Source: Paenibacillus sp. DMB20 (GTDB lineage: Bacteria > Bacillota > Bacilli > Paenibacillales > Paenibacillaceae). Taken from it: a stretch of DNA of 58,853 nt. Every line of letters starts with the position of its first letter. Position 1 is the first letter of the stretch. The notes beneath the pieces are model-generated. The model was not told the origin of the DNA. It searched no databases and saw only the letters and a program-made list of their open reading frames with translations. Of this stretch, positions 46,894-55,617 are shown piece by piece. The position numbers and the translations under genes were made by a program. The stretch lies in assembly GCF_000987955.1 (NCBI RefSeq), contig NZ_LAZU01000041.1, forward strand, positions 1 to 58,853. The letters run 5' to 3'.

Positions 46894-47454
46894 TTAGGTT
46901 TTTCGCGATGAAAGCCACGCCATTACATCCGAGGCATTTCGCTCCGGTAGAAACACTGGATAGAACACATGCTCAATCCTTCCATTATCGATAATCAAGG
47001 TTAGCCTTTTGATGAGTGTCATTCCTCCCACTTCAAGAAGTGGGAGTTCCAAAGCGCGAGAAAGGGAGAGCGAACTGTCTGACAACAGAGGGAACGGCAG
47101 ATGAAGCCGCTCGGCGGCTTCTTTTTGGTAGTCCGTGGATTGAGTTGAAAGACCGAACAGCCGCTCGACGCCCATCCCCTTCAGCTCGGCAAAATGATCG
47201 CGAAATGCGCACGATTGCGAAGTGCAGCCGCGTGCCCCGGGGATTGCATCCCATCCTTCCAGAGCGCCGCCGACTGCGGGGCTTGTACGCGGATACGCGT
47301 AGACAACGGTTAAGCCGCCTTCTGCAAGGTCAACAGTAGTGCCGTCAGTTGCAGCCAGACCGATGCTGGGGATCTGTAGGCAACTAAGATGCGCGACCTT
47401 CCCGACATCTTCCGGCAGGGCAAGATGCCCCGGCCCAAATTCTTTTTCAGCCAT
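46894..47454 (-). CDS. Peroxiredoxin-like (AhpC/TSA redoxin) protein
   Basis: About 186 residues from the ATG at 47454 (GGGAAG upstream); a start at 47478 is less likely. The thioredoxin-fold redoxin has VVYAYPRTSPAVG where Prx proteins have the peroxidatic motif. GARGCTSQSCAFRDHFAEL carries a Cys-x4-Cys, the pattern of the atypical plant-type/BCP-like redoxins. It would reduce peroxides using a thioredoxin-type donor. It is the last gene of the pdxT-hisC series, convergent with mocR2. Confidence 0.75.
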   Translation of the reverse strand: MAEKEFGPGHLALPEDVGKVAHLSCLQIPSIGLAATDGTTVDLAEGGLTVVYAYPRTSPAVGGALEGWDAIPGARGCTSQSCAFRDHFAELKGMGVERLFGLSTQSTDYQKEAAERLHLPFPLLSDSSLSLSRALELPLLEVGGMTLIKRLTLIIDNGRIEHVFYPVFLPERNASDVMAWLSSRKT

Positions 47455-47484
47455 TGCAGCTTCTCTTCCCTTCTCCATCTGTCC

Positions 47485-47570
47485 TTATTTCTTACGCTTA
47501 ATCACAAAACCATTTTCTATTTTCTCAAACCCGACTTTAGGATAGTACGCCATTGCACTTGGTGCGGCCA
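47485..47570 (-). pseudogene. C-terminal tail of a GNAT acetyltransferase fused to hisC
   Basis: In a frame overlapping the hisC end, AAPSAMAYYPKVGFEKIENG and FVIKRKK form a typical GNAT C-terminus with no upstream domain. It marks a deletion junction at about 47560. Confidence 0.55.
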
Positions 47571-48649
47571 ATAATCTTGTCGTTCTGTTCAGCACTTCCA
47601 ACCGTTACTCTGATGTGGGTTGGAAAACCCAGGGCATGGCCTCCCCGTATGATAATGCCTCTCTTAAGCAACTCATCAAACATGGTTTTGGACGGGCGTT
47701 GTACATCAACCAAGATAAAGTTGCCATGCGGTTCGAAATAACGTAATCCCATATTGTCAAATTCTGAACTGAGTTGAATGACCCCTTCCCGATTGTGCAT
47801 ACGGCATCTCTCGACGAACGCCTGATCTTCCAGCGATGCAAAGGCTGCTGCCTGTGCGAATCGACTCGTATTAAACGGTTCCCTGACCTGATTGATTGTA
47901 CGGATCACATCAGGGTGTCCGATCCCGTATCCAATTCGCATGGAAGCCAGTCCATATATTTTCGAAAATGTCCGGAGAAGAACAAGATTAGGATAGTCCT
48001 TCAACAGACGAAGCCCGTCCGGATAATCTTTATGCGTGACATAATCGGAATAGGCTTCGTCCACCACGACACGAGCACATGTGGCGGAACCAGGCGCAGA
48101 AAGCGCTCTAATTCAGAATGACTAACCATCGTTCCCGTCGAATTATTGGGATTGCAAATCCAGACAATTTTAAGTTCGCTCGTTCATTCTTGACAGCATG
48201 CCATGGAGATCATGTTTCCCCTCTTTATTATGCGGGACCTCAATGCAGACTGCGTTTTCTATCTCTGAATTATGTTTGTATTGGGGAAAAGTGTGCGTCG
48301 ACATCATCGTCTCATCCCCCGCAACCAAATAAGCACGAGCCAGCATCAGAATCACCTCATCCGACCCTGAGCCCAAAATAATCTGATTGAGCTGAACATC
48401 GAGCAGCTCAGCCACCTTGAGCCGCAATGCACCAGCTTCGCCGTCTGTATAGTAATGGATGTTTTCCATTTATGCACGGATTGCCACAATCGCTCTTGGT
48501 GAGCAACCAAATGGATTTTCGTTGGAGGCTAGCTTGATCACCTCCGTCAAACCCAATTCACGCTTCACTTCTTCAATCGGTTTCCCCGGCTGATATACAG
48601 GCAAATGCAGCACATTCGTTTTCGGTTCATTCGTTTCTCATCCTCTTAC
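47553..48649 (-). pseudogene. hisC: Histidinol-phosphate aminotransferase-like, with nonsense codon and frameshifts
   Basis: PLP aminotransferase; the pieces read VYQPGKPIEEVKRELGLTEV, SNENPFGCSP, then YYTDGEAGALRLKVAELLDV. They continue IVWICNPNNSTGT, VVVDEAYSDYV, the PLP lysine in LLRTFSKIYGLASMRIGYGI and RVTVGSAEQNDKI. The first 56 codons end in a TAA at 48470-48472 that is not in a homopolymer; frame slips follow at about 48180 and 48070. The C-terminus ends early and merges into a GNAT tail. The 5' end overlaps the pdxT stop. HisC is the closest family; a related aromatic aminotransferase is possible. Confidence 0.75.
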
Positions 48650-49231
48650 GCAATCTCTTGATTCAAGGACCATTTGTAGAAAATAGGAATGTAATGAAGT
48701 ATCATCAGTCAATTCAGGGTGAAAGGAGGTCGCGAGTAAAAGTCCTTGTCTTGCTGCTACAATTCGGTCATGAATGGTTGCTAAAACCTCGACACCAGTG
48801 CCTACCTCTTGGATTAGAGGAGCTCGAATAAATACGGCCCGAACAGATTGAGGGATACCTTTTATCGACAAAACAGTTTCGAAGCTTTCTTTCTGCCGTC
48901 CGAAGGCATTGCGAGATACTCTCATATTCATGAGAGAAAGATGAGCTTCCTCACCACTATCTATTTCATTGGCAAGAACAATCAGTCCTGCGCAGGTACC
49001 AAATATAGGTTTTCCAGACATAGCAAACAATCGAATCTCCTCGATAAACCCATATTTCTTCATCATTTTCCCTATTGTTGTGCTTTCACCTCCAGGAATA
49101 ATGATGCCATCTATACCGGTTAATTGTTCTTTTCGTTTGATGGCAATGCCAACTGCACCAACTTCATGAATCATGTTCAGATGCTCTTCCACTGCCCCTT
49201 GTAGTGCTAAAACGCCTATTTTCGTTTCCAT
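48638..49231 (-). CDS. pdxT: Pyridoxal 5'-phosphate synthase glutaminase subunit PdxT
   Basis: 197 residues, intact. Hydrolyses glutamine and passes ammonia to PdxS. The oxyanion region is GIIIPGGESTTIGKMMKKYG, the nucleophile Cys is in KPIFGTCAGLIVLANEI and the His/Glu dyad is in LLATSFHPELTDD. The start at 49231 has GAGGG upstream. pdxS and pdxT are usually adjacent; here they are 11 kb apart and under different promoters. Here pdxT leads hisC and the peroxiredoxin gene and is divergent from psd. Confidence 0.9.
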   Translation of the reverse strand: METKIGVLALQGAVEEHLNMIHEVGAVGIAIKRKEQLTGIDGIIIPGGESTTIGKMMKKYGFIEEIRLFAMSGKPIFGTCAGLIVLANEIDSGEEAHLSLMNMRVSRNAFGRQKESFETVLSIKGIPQSVRAVFIRAPLIQEVGTGVEVLATIHDRIVAARQGLLLATSFHPELTDDTSLHSYFLQMVLESRDCVRG

Positions 49232-49348
49232 AATCGCCCTCGTTCCTGCATGCTATTTATTCGCTTAAAATTTGGAAATCTCGATACAAGATCATAAGTT
49301 GAGTATAATATCGAATTTACGATAAGACTATTCTGTTAATATTATAAA

Positions 49349-49397
49349 AACGATAGTTTTATCCTATGATTCAAGCAAACCTATCATTGCGATAGGC
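49349..49397. promoter_or_regulatory. Two LysR-type palindromes between pdxT and psd
   Basis: CCTATCATTGCGATAGG (49380-49396) is a perfect inverted repeat with T-N11-A form. CGATAGTTTTATCCTATGAT (49351-49370) is a second, imperfect site. The pair resembles recognition and activation sites of LysR regulators. Confidence 0.6.
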
Positions 49398-49480
49398 AAA
49401 TCATAATTGATGCGGCTTGAAACCCTGTTATATAATGCTTCTTAAATCATTTTATAATCAAAGAAAAGTTGGCGATACTT

Positions 49481-50305
49481 ATGGCGATTCAACGTTTATT
49501 TCATACGTTAACTGAACTGACATCTCATAAATGGTCCTCAAAGTTGATCGGGTCATTTACTAAAACAAGAACCAGCCGCTGGCTTCTTCCCTGGTATTCC
49601 AGAGCGTATGGAATTCGTACCGAGGATGCTGAAAAGCCTTTGAAAGCTTATCAGTCATTAAATGAGTTTTTTATTCGACGTTTGAAGGACGGCCTTCGTC
49701 CGATTAATCCAGATAACGCCGCGTTAGTCAGTCCCGTGGATGCCACCATTACCGGAATAGGCCGAATAGACGATAAAAGTGCAATCCATGTTAAAGGCCA
49801 GAATTATACTACGGACGAGTTGTTGGGTTCTGCTCCAACCTTTAACAGATATCGTGGAGGTTTCTTTATTGTACTTTATTTGAGTCCATCTGATTATCAT
49901 CGCGTTCACTCACCGGTTACCGGAACGATCATTGCGAAGAACCATATTTTAGGAAGAACGTATCCTGTAAACGAGTTTGGGTTAAAGCATATGCACAAAG
50001 TATTAAGTCGTAACGAGCGACTGATCACTTATATGAGGCATCTATACGGCATTTTATCTATCGTTAAAGTCGGTGCAATGAACGTAAGCAGTATCAATTA
50101 TACGAACTCGCTCGCGACCCATCTCAATAAAGGGGATGAGCTTGCTTATTTTGAGTTCGGGTCAACCGTTGTTCTTTTCGTTGAGAACGGATCTTTCGAG
50201 TTTCTCCAAGAGCTATGTTTAGGAAGCCAGGTACGTGTAGGTGAACCACTAGGTTATTGGGGGGCAGGCTTTCAGAACGGACAGAAAATGGATGCGGGCA
50301 ACTAA
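49481..50305 (+). CDS. psd: Phosphatidylserine decarboxylase proenzyme
   Basis: 274 residues from the ATG at 49481 (a TTG at 49469 also opens the frame). Converts phosphatidylserine to phosphatidylethanolamine; membrane-bound. It self-cleaves at a Ser that becomes the pyruvoyl group: the site is GDELAYFEFGSTVVLFVENG (GST). SPVDATITGIG, LYLSPSDYHRVHSPVTGTII and IVKVGAMNVSS are conserved blocks. Serine is the head-group source, so its place beside the serine/PLP genes may be meaningful. It is divergent from pdxT across the palindromes. Confidence 0.9.
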   Translation: MAIQRLFHTLTELTSHKWSSKLIGSFTKTRTSRWLLPWYSRAYGIRTEDAEKPLKAYQSLNEFFIRRLKDGLRPINPDNAALVSPVDATITGIGRIDDKSAIHVKGQNYTTDELLGSAPTFNRYRGGFFIVLYLSPSDYHRVHSPVTGTIIAKNHILGRTYPVNEFGLKHMHKVLSRNERLITYMRHLYGILSIVKVGAMNVSSINYTNSLATHLNKGDELAYFEFGSTVVLFVENGSFEFLQELCLGSQVRVGEPLGYWGAGFQNGQKMDAGN

Positions 50306-50430
50306 CAACGTAAATTTAGTTACTCATCTCGTTTGCACCTATTAAACCATTTCCTACATCAACATTCGTAATGTAGGAAAGCTGCATATCTGATATATTG
50401 AGCAGTTCCGCCAATTCTGTTTGGAACACC

Positions 50431-50600
50431 TAATCGACAAGGGTCCTCCACAATGTACCCAATTTTGTGACAAAATCCTACAATGTGGTCACTTTTTTGC
50501 ATTTTTTAATTACAATTTTGGGTACATAAAAATAATAAAAGCCCGACAAATCAGGCCTTTCAGCTTTATTAAATGTAGACACTTTTGTGTCATTAGACAG
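50431..50600. repeat. Dispersed terminator repeat, subfamily C (divergent sequence, same layout)
   Basis: TGTACCCAATTTTG and CAATTTTGGGTACA arms flank a second inverted pair (TGTGAC…GTCAC). Then AAAAGCCCGACAAATCAGGC gives the terminator hairpin on the minus strand, and ACACTTTTGTGTCATTAGAC closes it. The order matches subfamilies A and B although the bases differ. Confidence 0.6.
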
Positions 50601-50731
50601 GACCGTTTCAGCCCTCTTTCTCGGGTAAACATAAAATAAACCAAAGATCCGCAACAAAGAAGCGTCAAAGAGGTAGTGAACTGTTGTTTGACGCTTCAAT
50701 TAACGAGAATTTGTGGATCCCCGCGTTGCTT

Positions 50732-51509
50732 CTATCGGCAAGTCAGGTTAGCCAATCGCCGTATCTCATCGCTCAACCTTCGATTGACTGGATACACTTC
50801 TTCTATGAAATTTAAAATACGAAGAGCCGATTCGGGAACATGATCGTAACCCTGTATCATATCTCCTATGATTTCCGCAAAACGGGGGTATCTCCTCTCT
50901 AGCCGCCTCTCATTGCCGAATGGGTCGGGAAAGTAGTCCACCTCTTGCTCCAGTAGATGGAGCACGGATAGAATCCTGTCCACTGCGTAACCTTGAACAA
51001 ACCTCGTCGCGGATAGACGCTCTCCCCTTGCATAGCGACCGAGCCCCACGTATAGATTTGTTAACGCTTCATTCAAAGGAAAGTCCAAGGAATCCACTTT
51101 TAGGCTGGGGACCGGATTGGAAGGTTTGGCGATTGCCGTATTGGCATACATGGGGTCCTTCCATATGACCCGGCCTTCCGTATAGGTCGCGTTCGCCAGC
51201 TCCCATTCCTCGAATACAGCATATTCCCCGAAAATACCGTCCTCGAACAGTACTTTGTAGCCAACATCCGAATTCTTAAACGAATAGGCAAGAGGGTGTA
51301 CGTCCTCGAGCCAATCCAATCGGTCTATATATCTGTTTTTCTCCCCGGGCTTTACAATGACAAAGAAATCTAAATCCGAATATTCATCCAACCGTCTTGT
51401 CTCGACCCCAACGGAACCAACTCCTAATAATAAAAAAAGCTCCCCCCTTGCGTTCGAGCGACTTGCCGATCTCGCCCAGCCGCTGTAACAGCAATTCTGT
51501 TCTCAACAT
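50732..51509 (-). pseudogene. Nucleotidyltransferase (lincosamide/aminoglycoside type), one frameshift
   Basis: Starts MLRTELLLQRLGEIGKSLER at 51509. After an indel in a G/T run near 51440 the active site appears as LGVGSVGVETRRLDEYSDLD (GS…DxD). The rest (…LNEALTNLYVGLGRYARGER…) is helical to 50732. About 257 residues. The family includes lincomycin nucleotidyltransferases; the GSxxR motif is imperfect (GSVGVETRR). It is the third nucleotidyltransferase in the window. Confidence 0.65.
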
Positions 51510-51536
51510 TACGAATCCTCCCCTAGTTTTGGAATA

Positions 51537-51575
51537 CAAAAAGGGTCCAACCCACTTCTCAGCGAGGTTGAACCC
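51537..51575 (-). terminator. Hairpin terminator
   Basis: On the minus strand GGGTTCAACC…GGTTGGACCC is followed by TTTTTG, positioned after the MFS transporter gene. Confidence 0.6.
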
Positions 51576-51727
51576 AAAGGTTGCATTGCCTTTATTATCC
51601 TGCCATTAAATTATCACGTATTCTTGTTGCTGTCAATCGAAAAGGAAATCTAAATTTAAAATCCACAATTAAATTAAAGACTAAGCCAAGTAATTAATAC
51701 CTCAAGGGTATGCTACCTGAAATTACA

Positions 51728-53182
51728 TTACTTCCGCTCTCCCTTGAGCATACAAATGCAACCAAATGCGGCAAAAGCTAATGTTCCGCACACAGCAGCC
51801 GATACGGAGAAGGCTCTGACGTAATCCGATAGGCCTGCTTCAGCAAAGGACGCATGGAGCGAAAAGGAAAACAAAATGCTTATAAGCGCCACGCCCAAAG
51901 CATTCGCTATATACATAAAGGTGGTAAACAGCCCTGAACCGGTTCCAGCCGATGCCGTCGGCACGCGCTTCAATATCGTGTTGGCAAGCGGCGTTGTAGC
52001 CATGCCCAGCCCAAATCCATATACCAACAGAATCAATATGTTTTGGATCTGGAGTAAATGGACCCCATCCGCATGCAGAGACCAAATCAACAAAAATAAG
52101 CAAGTCCCCATCGTAAGAACGCCTGTTTTCAATACCTTATCCCCCCCATCTTTTCACCATTCGCGACGAAAATAATGAAGTGGAAAAACATCCTAAGCCA
52201 ATCGGCAAAAAAAACAAGGCTTGTCGATTTAAGATCGAAATGCAGTCCCGCCTGCAAATAATAATTTAATATGAAGAAAAAAAGTAAACATGCTGGAATA
52301 AACAACTACCTCCGTGATAATTCCGATCCGGAATGAACCTATTTTGAAGATGGAAAGTTCCATGAGCGGCGTGCGTCCCGTCTCTTCTCTCCGCTTCTGC
52401 GTAAGAACAAATACCAGCAAAAGCAAAACGGATAAAAGCAAGCATCCCCAGGTCCATATCGGCCAGCCTTGTTTTTGCCCTATCGTTAACGGATAAATGA
52501 GTGATAGCAATCCAGGCATAACTAGAGCCAGACCGATCCAGTCGATACCTTGATTGGCATGCCCGCGCGATTCCGGAACAATCGGCAATCCCATCAGCAC
52601 TAGCAACCCAAATGGCACATTAAAGAAAAAGACAATTCTCCAGCCAAGGCCGAATAGGTTCCAGTCCACCAAAAAACCGCCCAAAATCAGGCCAAGGGTG
52701 AAGCCAATGCCAATTACGGCCCCGTAGATGGCAAAAACTAACCCCTTTTCGCTCTGATGGAAGCCGCTCTGCAAAATTGACAGAACCTGCGGTTGAATCA
52801 TCGCTGCTGATAATCCCTGAATGATGCGAATGATAATGAGTAAAGTTGGGTCCGACACCAATCCTGCGAACAGGCACATACAAGTAAAACCCAAAACTCC
52901 GATCATTAACATGCGTCTTCTGCCATAGATGTCACCCAGCTTCCCGCCCAAAATCAAAGCAACGGCAAGACCTACCGAATAACCTGAGAAAATAAGCTGC
53001 GCTTCGGCGAAGCTGGCATGTACGCTCGTTTGCATCAACGGAAGTGCCACCTGCATCATGTAATTATTCAACGAAATCAAAAGCGTCGGCAGCAAGATCA
53101 AGCTCAAAGCAACCCAGCGGCGCGGATCGGCCTGCGGTGCCGCATCAAGTTCCCTTGTATGGACAGTGGATGGTTCATTCAT
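51728..53182 (-). pseudogene. MFS drug/siderophore exporter, DHA2 (EmrB/QacA) type, frameshifted
   Basis: Motif A is present (LGGKLGDIYGRRRMLMIGVL) and about 14 hydrophobic segments can be traced: residues 1-290 in the first frame, the remainder after slips near 52265 and in a run of seven C near 52143. The C-terminal part includes GFGLGMATTPLANTILKRVP and ends …GCICMLKGERK. Corrected length is about 480 residues. Its ATG overlaps the stop of the ABC ATPase gene, so it is part of the iron-uptake operon and may export the siderophore. Confidence 0.75.
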
Positions 53183-53972
53183 TTAATTCCCTCCCTACAC
53201 CGGTCTCTAATCGGATTAAACGCAAAGGCCAGTCTCCCGTTCACCGGATTGGCGTAGATTTCACAGTCGATATCATAGACATGCTGGACAAGAGCTTTGG
53301 TCAACACTTGCTCTGGTGTGCCGCTCGCCACGATCTCCCCATTCTTAACTGCATACAGCACATCGCAATACAGCGCCGCAAGCGACAAGGTCATGCAGTG
53401 CCGCCAAGGTGCCGATTCGCAGCGATTTGACGGCAGACAATAGCTGCAGCTGATATTTGATGTCCAAATGATTGGTTGGTTCATCCATAACAAGCAGCTC
53501 AGGCTGTTGTGCAATGGCACGGGCCAGAATGACCCGCTGCTTCTCGCCCCCAGAAAGCGTAAAATAACTGCGGTCCGAATAATGGAGAAGATCCACCTTG
53601 CTAAGGGCCTCATTCACGATTGTATAGTCCTCTTTGCGATCGAACTCCAAAAGTTGTTTATGCGGGGTACGACCCATCATCACCATTTCATGCACCGTGA
53701 AATCAAAATTCATATCGTTAAATTGTCCGACTACGGCCATCTTTTTTGGAGACGGTCTTCGGACTCGATTTACAAACATCGATCCCATCCAAAAACACCG
53801 CCCCCCGCTGCGGTTTGATCACCTTGTAGATCGTTTTTAGCAGCGTGGATTTACAGCAGCCGTTAGGTCCGATTAAACCAACGAATTTGCCTCGACCAAC
53901 ATAAAGCGAAATCTCATTGACAATACGGATTCCGTTCATGGAAACAACAACCTCATTGACCGCCAGCTCCAT
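53179..53972 (-). pseudogene. Siderophore ABC transporter ATPase, frameshifted, Walker A altered
   Basis: FecE/FhuC-type ATPase. The signature LSGGEKQRVILARAIAQQPE, Walker B LLVMDEPTNHLDI and H-loop LAALHDL are present, and the C-terminus ends …FNPIRDRCREGIK. Walker A reads LIGPNGCCKSTLLKTIYKVI, so the invariant glycine before the Lys is Cys (TGT in place of GGT). Frames slip at T runs near 53745 and near 53395. About 264 residues. The substitution would abolish ATP binding if real. The start at 53972 overlaps the permease end by spacing of one base. Confidence 0.75.
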
Positions 53973-53973
53973 G

Positions 53974-55080
53974 TTACTTCCCTCCAAATCCGTAATTTTT
54001 CTTCAACAGCATATACATCAGCATTGGTGCGCCAAGAATTGCCGTTACAATTCCGAGCGGGAGTTCGCTGTTTGGAATAATCGTCCTCGCCAGCACATCC
54101 GTCCAAATGAGAAAGATAGCGCTACAGGCAAAAGCCGTTTGTGGTCTGAGCCCACCATGCTCCTAGCGATATGCGGAACGATAAGCCCGACGAAACCGAT
54201 AATGCCGCATGTGGCAACAAGCGTCCCCGTCAAAACCGAAGAAATGACCATATACAATCCTCGATAGGCTTTCAGGTTCATGCCAAGCGTCACGGCCGCT
54301 TCGTCCCCCATCAGCATCGTATTTAGCACCCGCGCCTGCATGATAAAAAAAGAATACGGCGACGGCCGTTATGCTTCCAATCAGCGGCAAGTTGTCCCAT
54401 TTGGCGGAAGCAAGGCTTCCCATCGTCCAGAATGTGACTGTGCGGATTCCCTCGGAACTGCTGGCCATATATATGATGAAATTGGAGCATGCACTGCATA
54501 ATGCATTGACTACGGTACCCATCAGCACCAGCTTCGCAGATGATATTTTCCCGCCCAAATTTGCCAGTGTCATCACTGCTCCGGCCGCTACTAACGCCCC
54601 GGTAAAAGCCCAGAAGGCGACTCCCATGTTTCCTGCTATACCGGCTGCCCCGATCCCCAACATAATGGAGAATGTTGCACCTAACGAGGCGCCTGACGAG
54701 ATGCCGAGAATATAAGGATCCGCGAGCGGATTCTGCACGAAAGCCTGCATGACCGTCCCGCATAAGGCAAGCCCTGCGCCAACAATCATGGCCAGCAATA
54801 CCCTTGGAAAACGAATGTTCCAAATGATATCGGCGGCAGCCGCTGGCATCGTCTCATCAAAATGATCTGGCGCAATCCCAAGGATCTGCTTTATGACAAT
54901 CCGCATCGCATCCGCAAAAGATACCGATACTTGCCCGATCGACAAAGCCAATCCGATGGAATAAATCAAAGCGAAAGCCAACATACAAATCATGAGGACA
55001 AAAGCAGAACGTCTTCTTGCCAGCTTTCCTAAATCGGGCCAACGTCCTTTTGTTGGCTTCTGTTTTTGCAGTGCAAACAT
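53974..55080 (-). pseudogene. FecCD-type iron-siderophore permease, one frameshift
   Basis: The N-terminal helices and the conserved NPLADPYILGISSGASLGAT are in frame to about residue 245. A run of seven A near 54345 shifts it to MLMGDEAAVTLGMNLKAYRG and GTLVATCGIIGFVGLIVPHI. The tail LPLGIVTAILGAPMLMYMLL stops at 53974. Corrected length is about 365 residues with ten hydrophobic segments. It works with the ATPase and binding protein in iron-siderophore or cobalamin uptake; the Fur box points to iron. Confidence 0.8.
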
Positions 55081-55477
55081 AATTTATCGCCCTCCGAATA
55101 ACTCTGATGTATGAATTGGGCCACTTTCTTATACAAATCTGCGAGGGTTCTAAGCTGCCCCGGACGGCATTGGTATAATCGGCAACCATGACATTCCCGC
55201 TCTGAATCTCTTTGATATTCTTGAAACGCGGATTTGTGAGCAGCTTGTTTTTGATTTTTTCAAGATCTGTTTCCTGAAAATGGGTTAGTATGATTTTATC
55301 CGGATTCGCGGCAATGATCGCCTCGGTTTGTATTTCGATACCCCCGTCCGACATCTGCATGTACTCTCCGCCCGACCCTTCGATCATTCCATCAATCACG
55401 CACCACGATGGAGGATAATAATCATAATTTTCACGTCCGGAGCTTGCAAGCAGCATATCAAATCTCGAATATAGCAT
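55081..55477 (-). pseudogene. Iron-siderophore ABC substrate-binding protein, 5' deleted
   Basis: Only the C-terminal lobe remains: YYPPSWCVIDGMIEGSGGEY, ANPDKIILTHFQETDLEKIK, SGNVMVADYTNAVRG, then LADLYKKVAQFIHQ in another frame. The signal peptide, lipobox and first lobe are missing. The frame begins eight bases after a perfect Fur box with no ribosome binding site, so a deletion fused the promoter directly to the gene's middle. Confidence 0.7.
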
Positions 55478-55484
55478 GACCAAT

Positions 55485-55499
55485 TGATAATCATTATCA
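55485..55499. promoter_or_regulatory. Fur box
   Basis: TGATAATCATTATCA is a perfect 7-1-7 Fur operator, extended as TTGATAATCATTATCATTGA. It lies upstream of the siderophore transport genes. Confidence 0.85.
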
Positions 55500-55561
55500 T
55501 TGAAAATGAAACTGCGTTCTACCTGCTAAGGTATTTTCTTTCCCTATAAAAGGAGCGGAGC

Positions 55562-55614
55562 AAACAAAAAAGGATTCCGAACATGAGAGGCATGCCCGAA
55601 GTCCCTTTTCAAAT
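55562..55614 (-). terminator. Terminator of the AraC gene
   Basis: On the minus strand GGGACTTCGGGCAT…ATGTTCGGAATCC followed by TTTTTTG, just after the araC-type stop. Confidence 0.65.
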
Positions 55615-55617
55615 CTC

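Noticed and set aside
51590..51700. T-box or riboswitch near 51.6 kb
   Set aside because: Only a simple terminator hairpin is visible; no T-box core or specifier.
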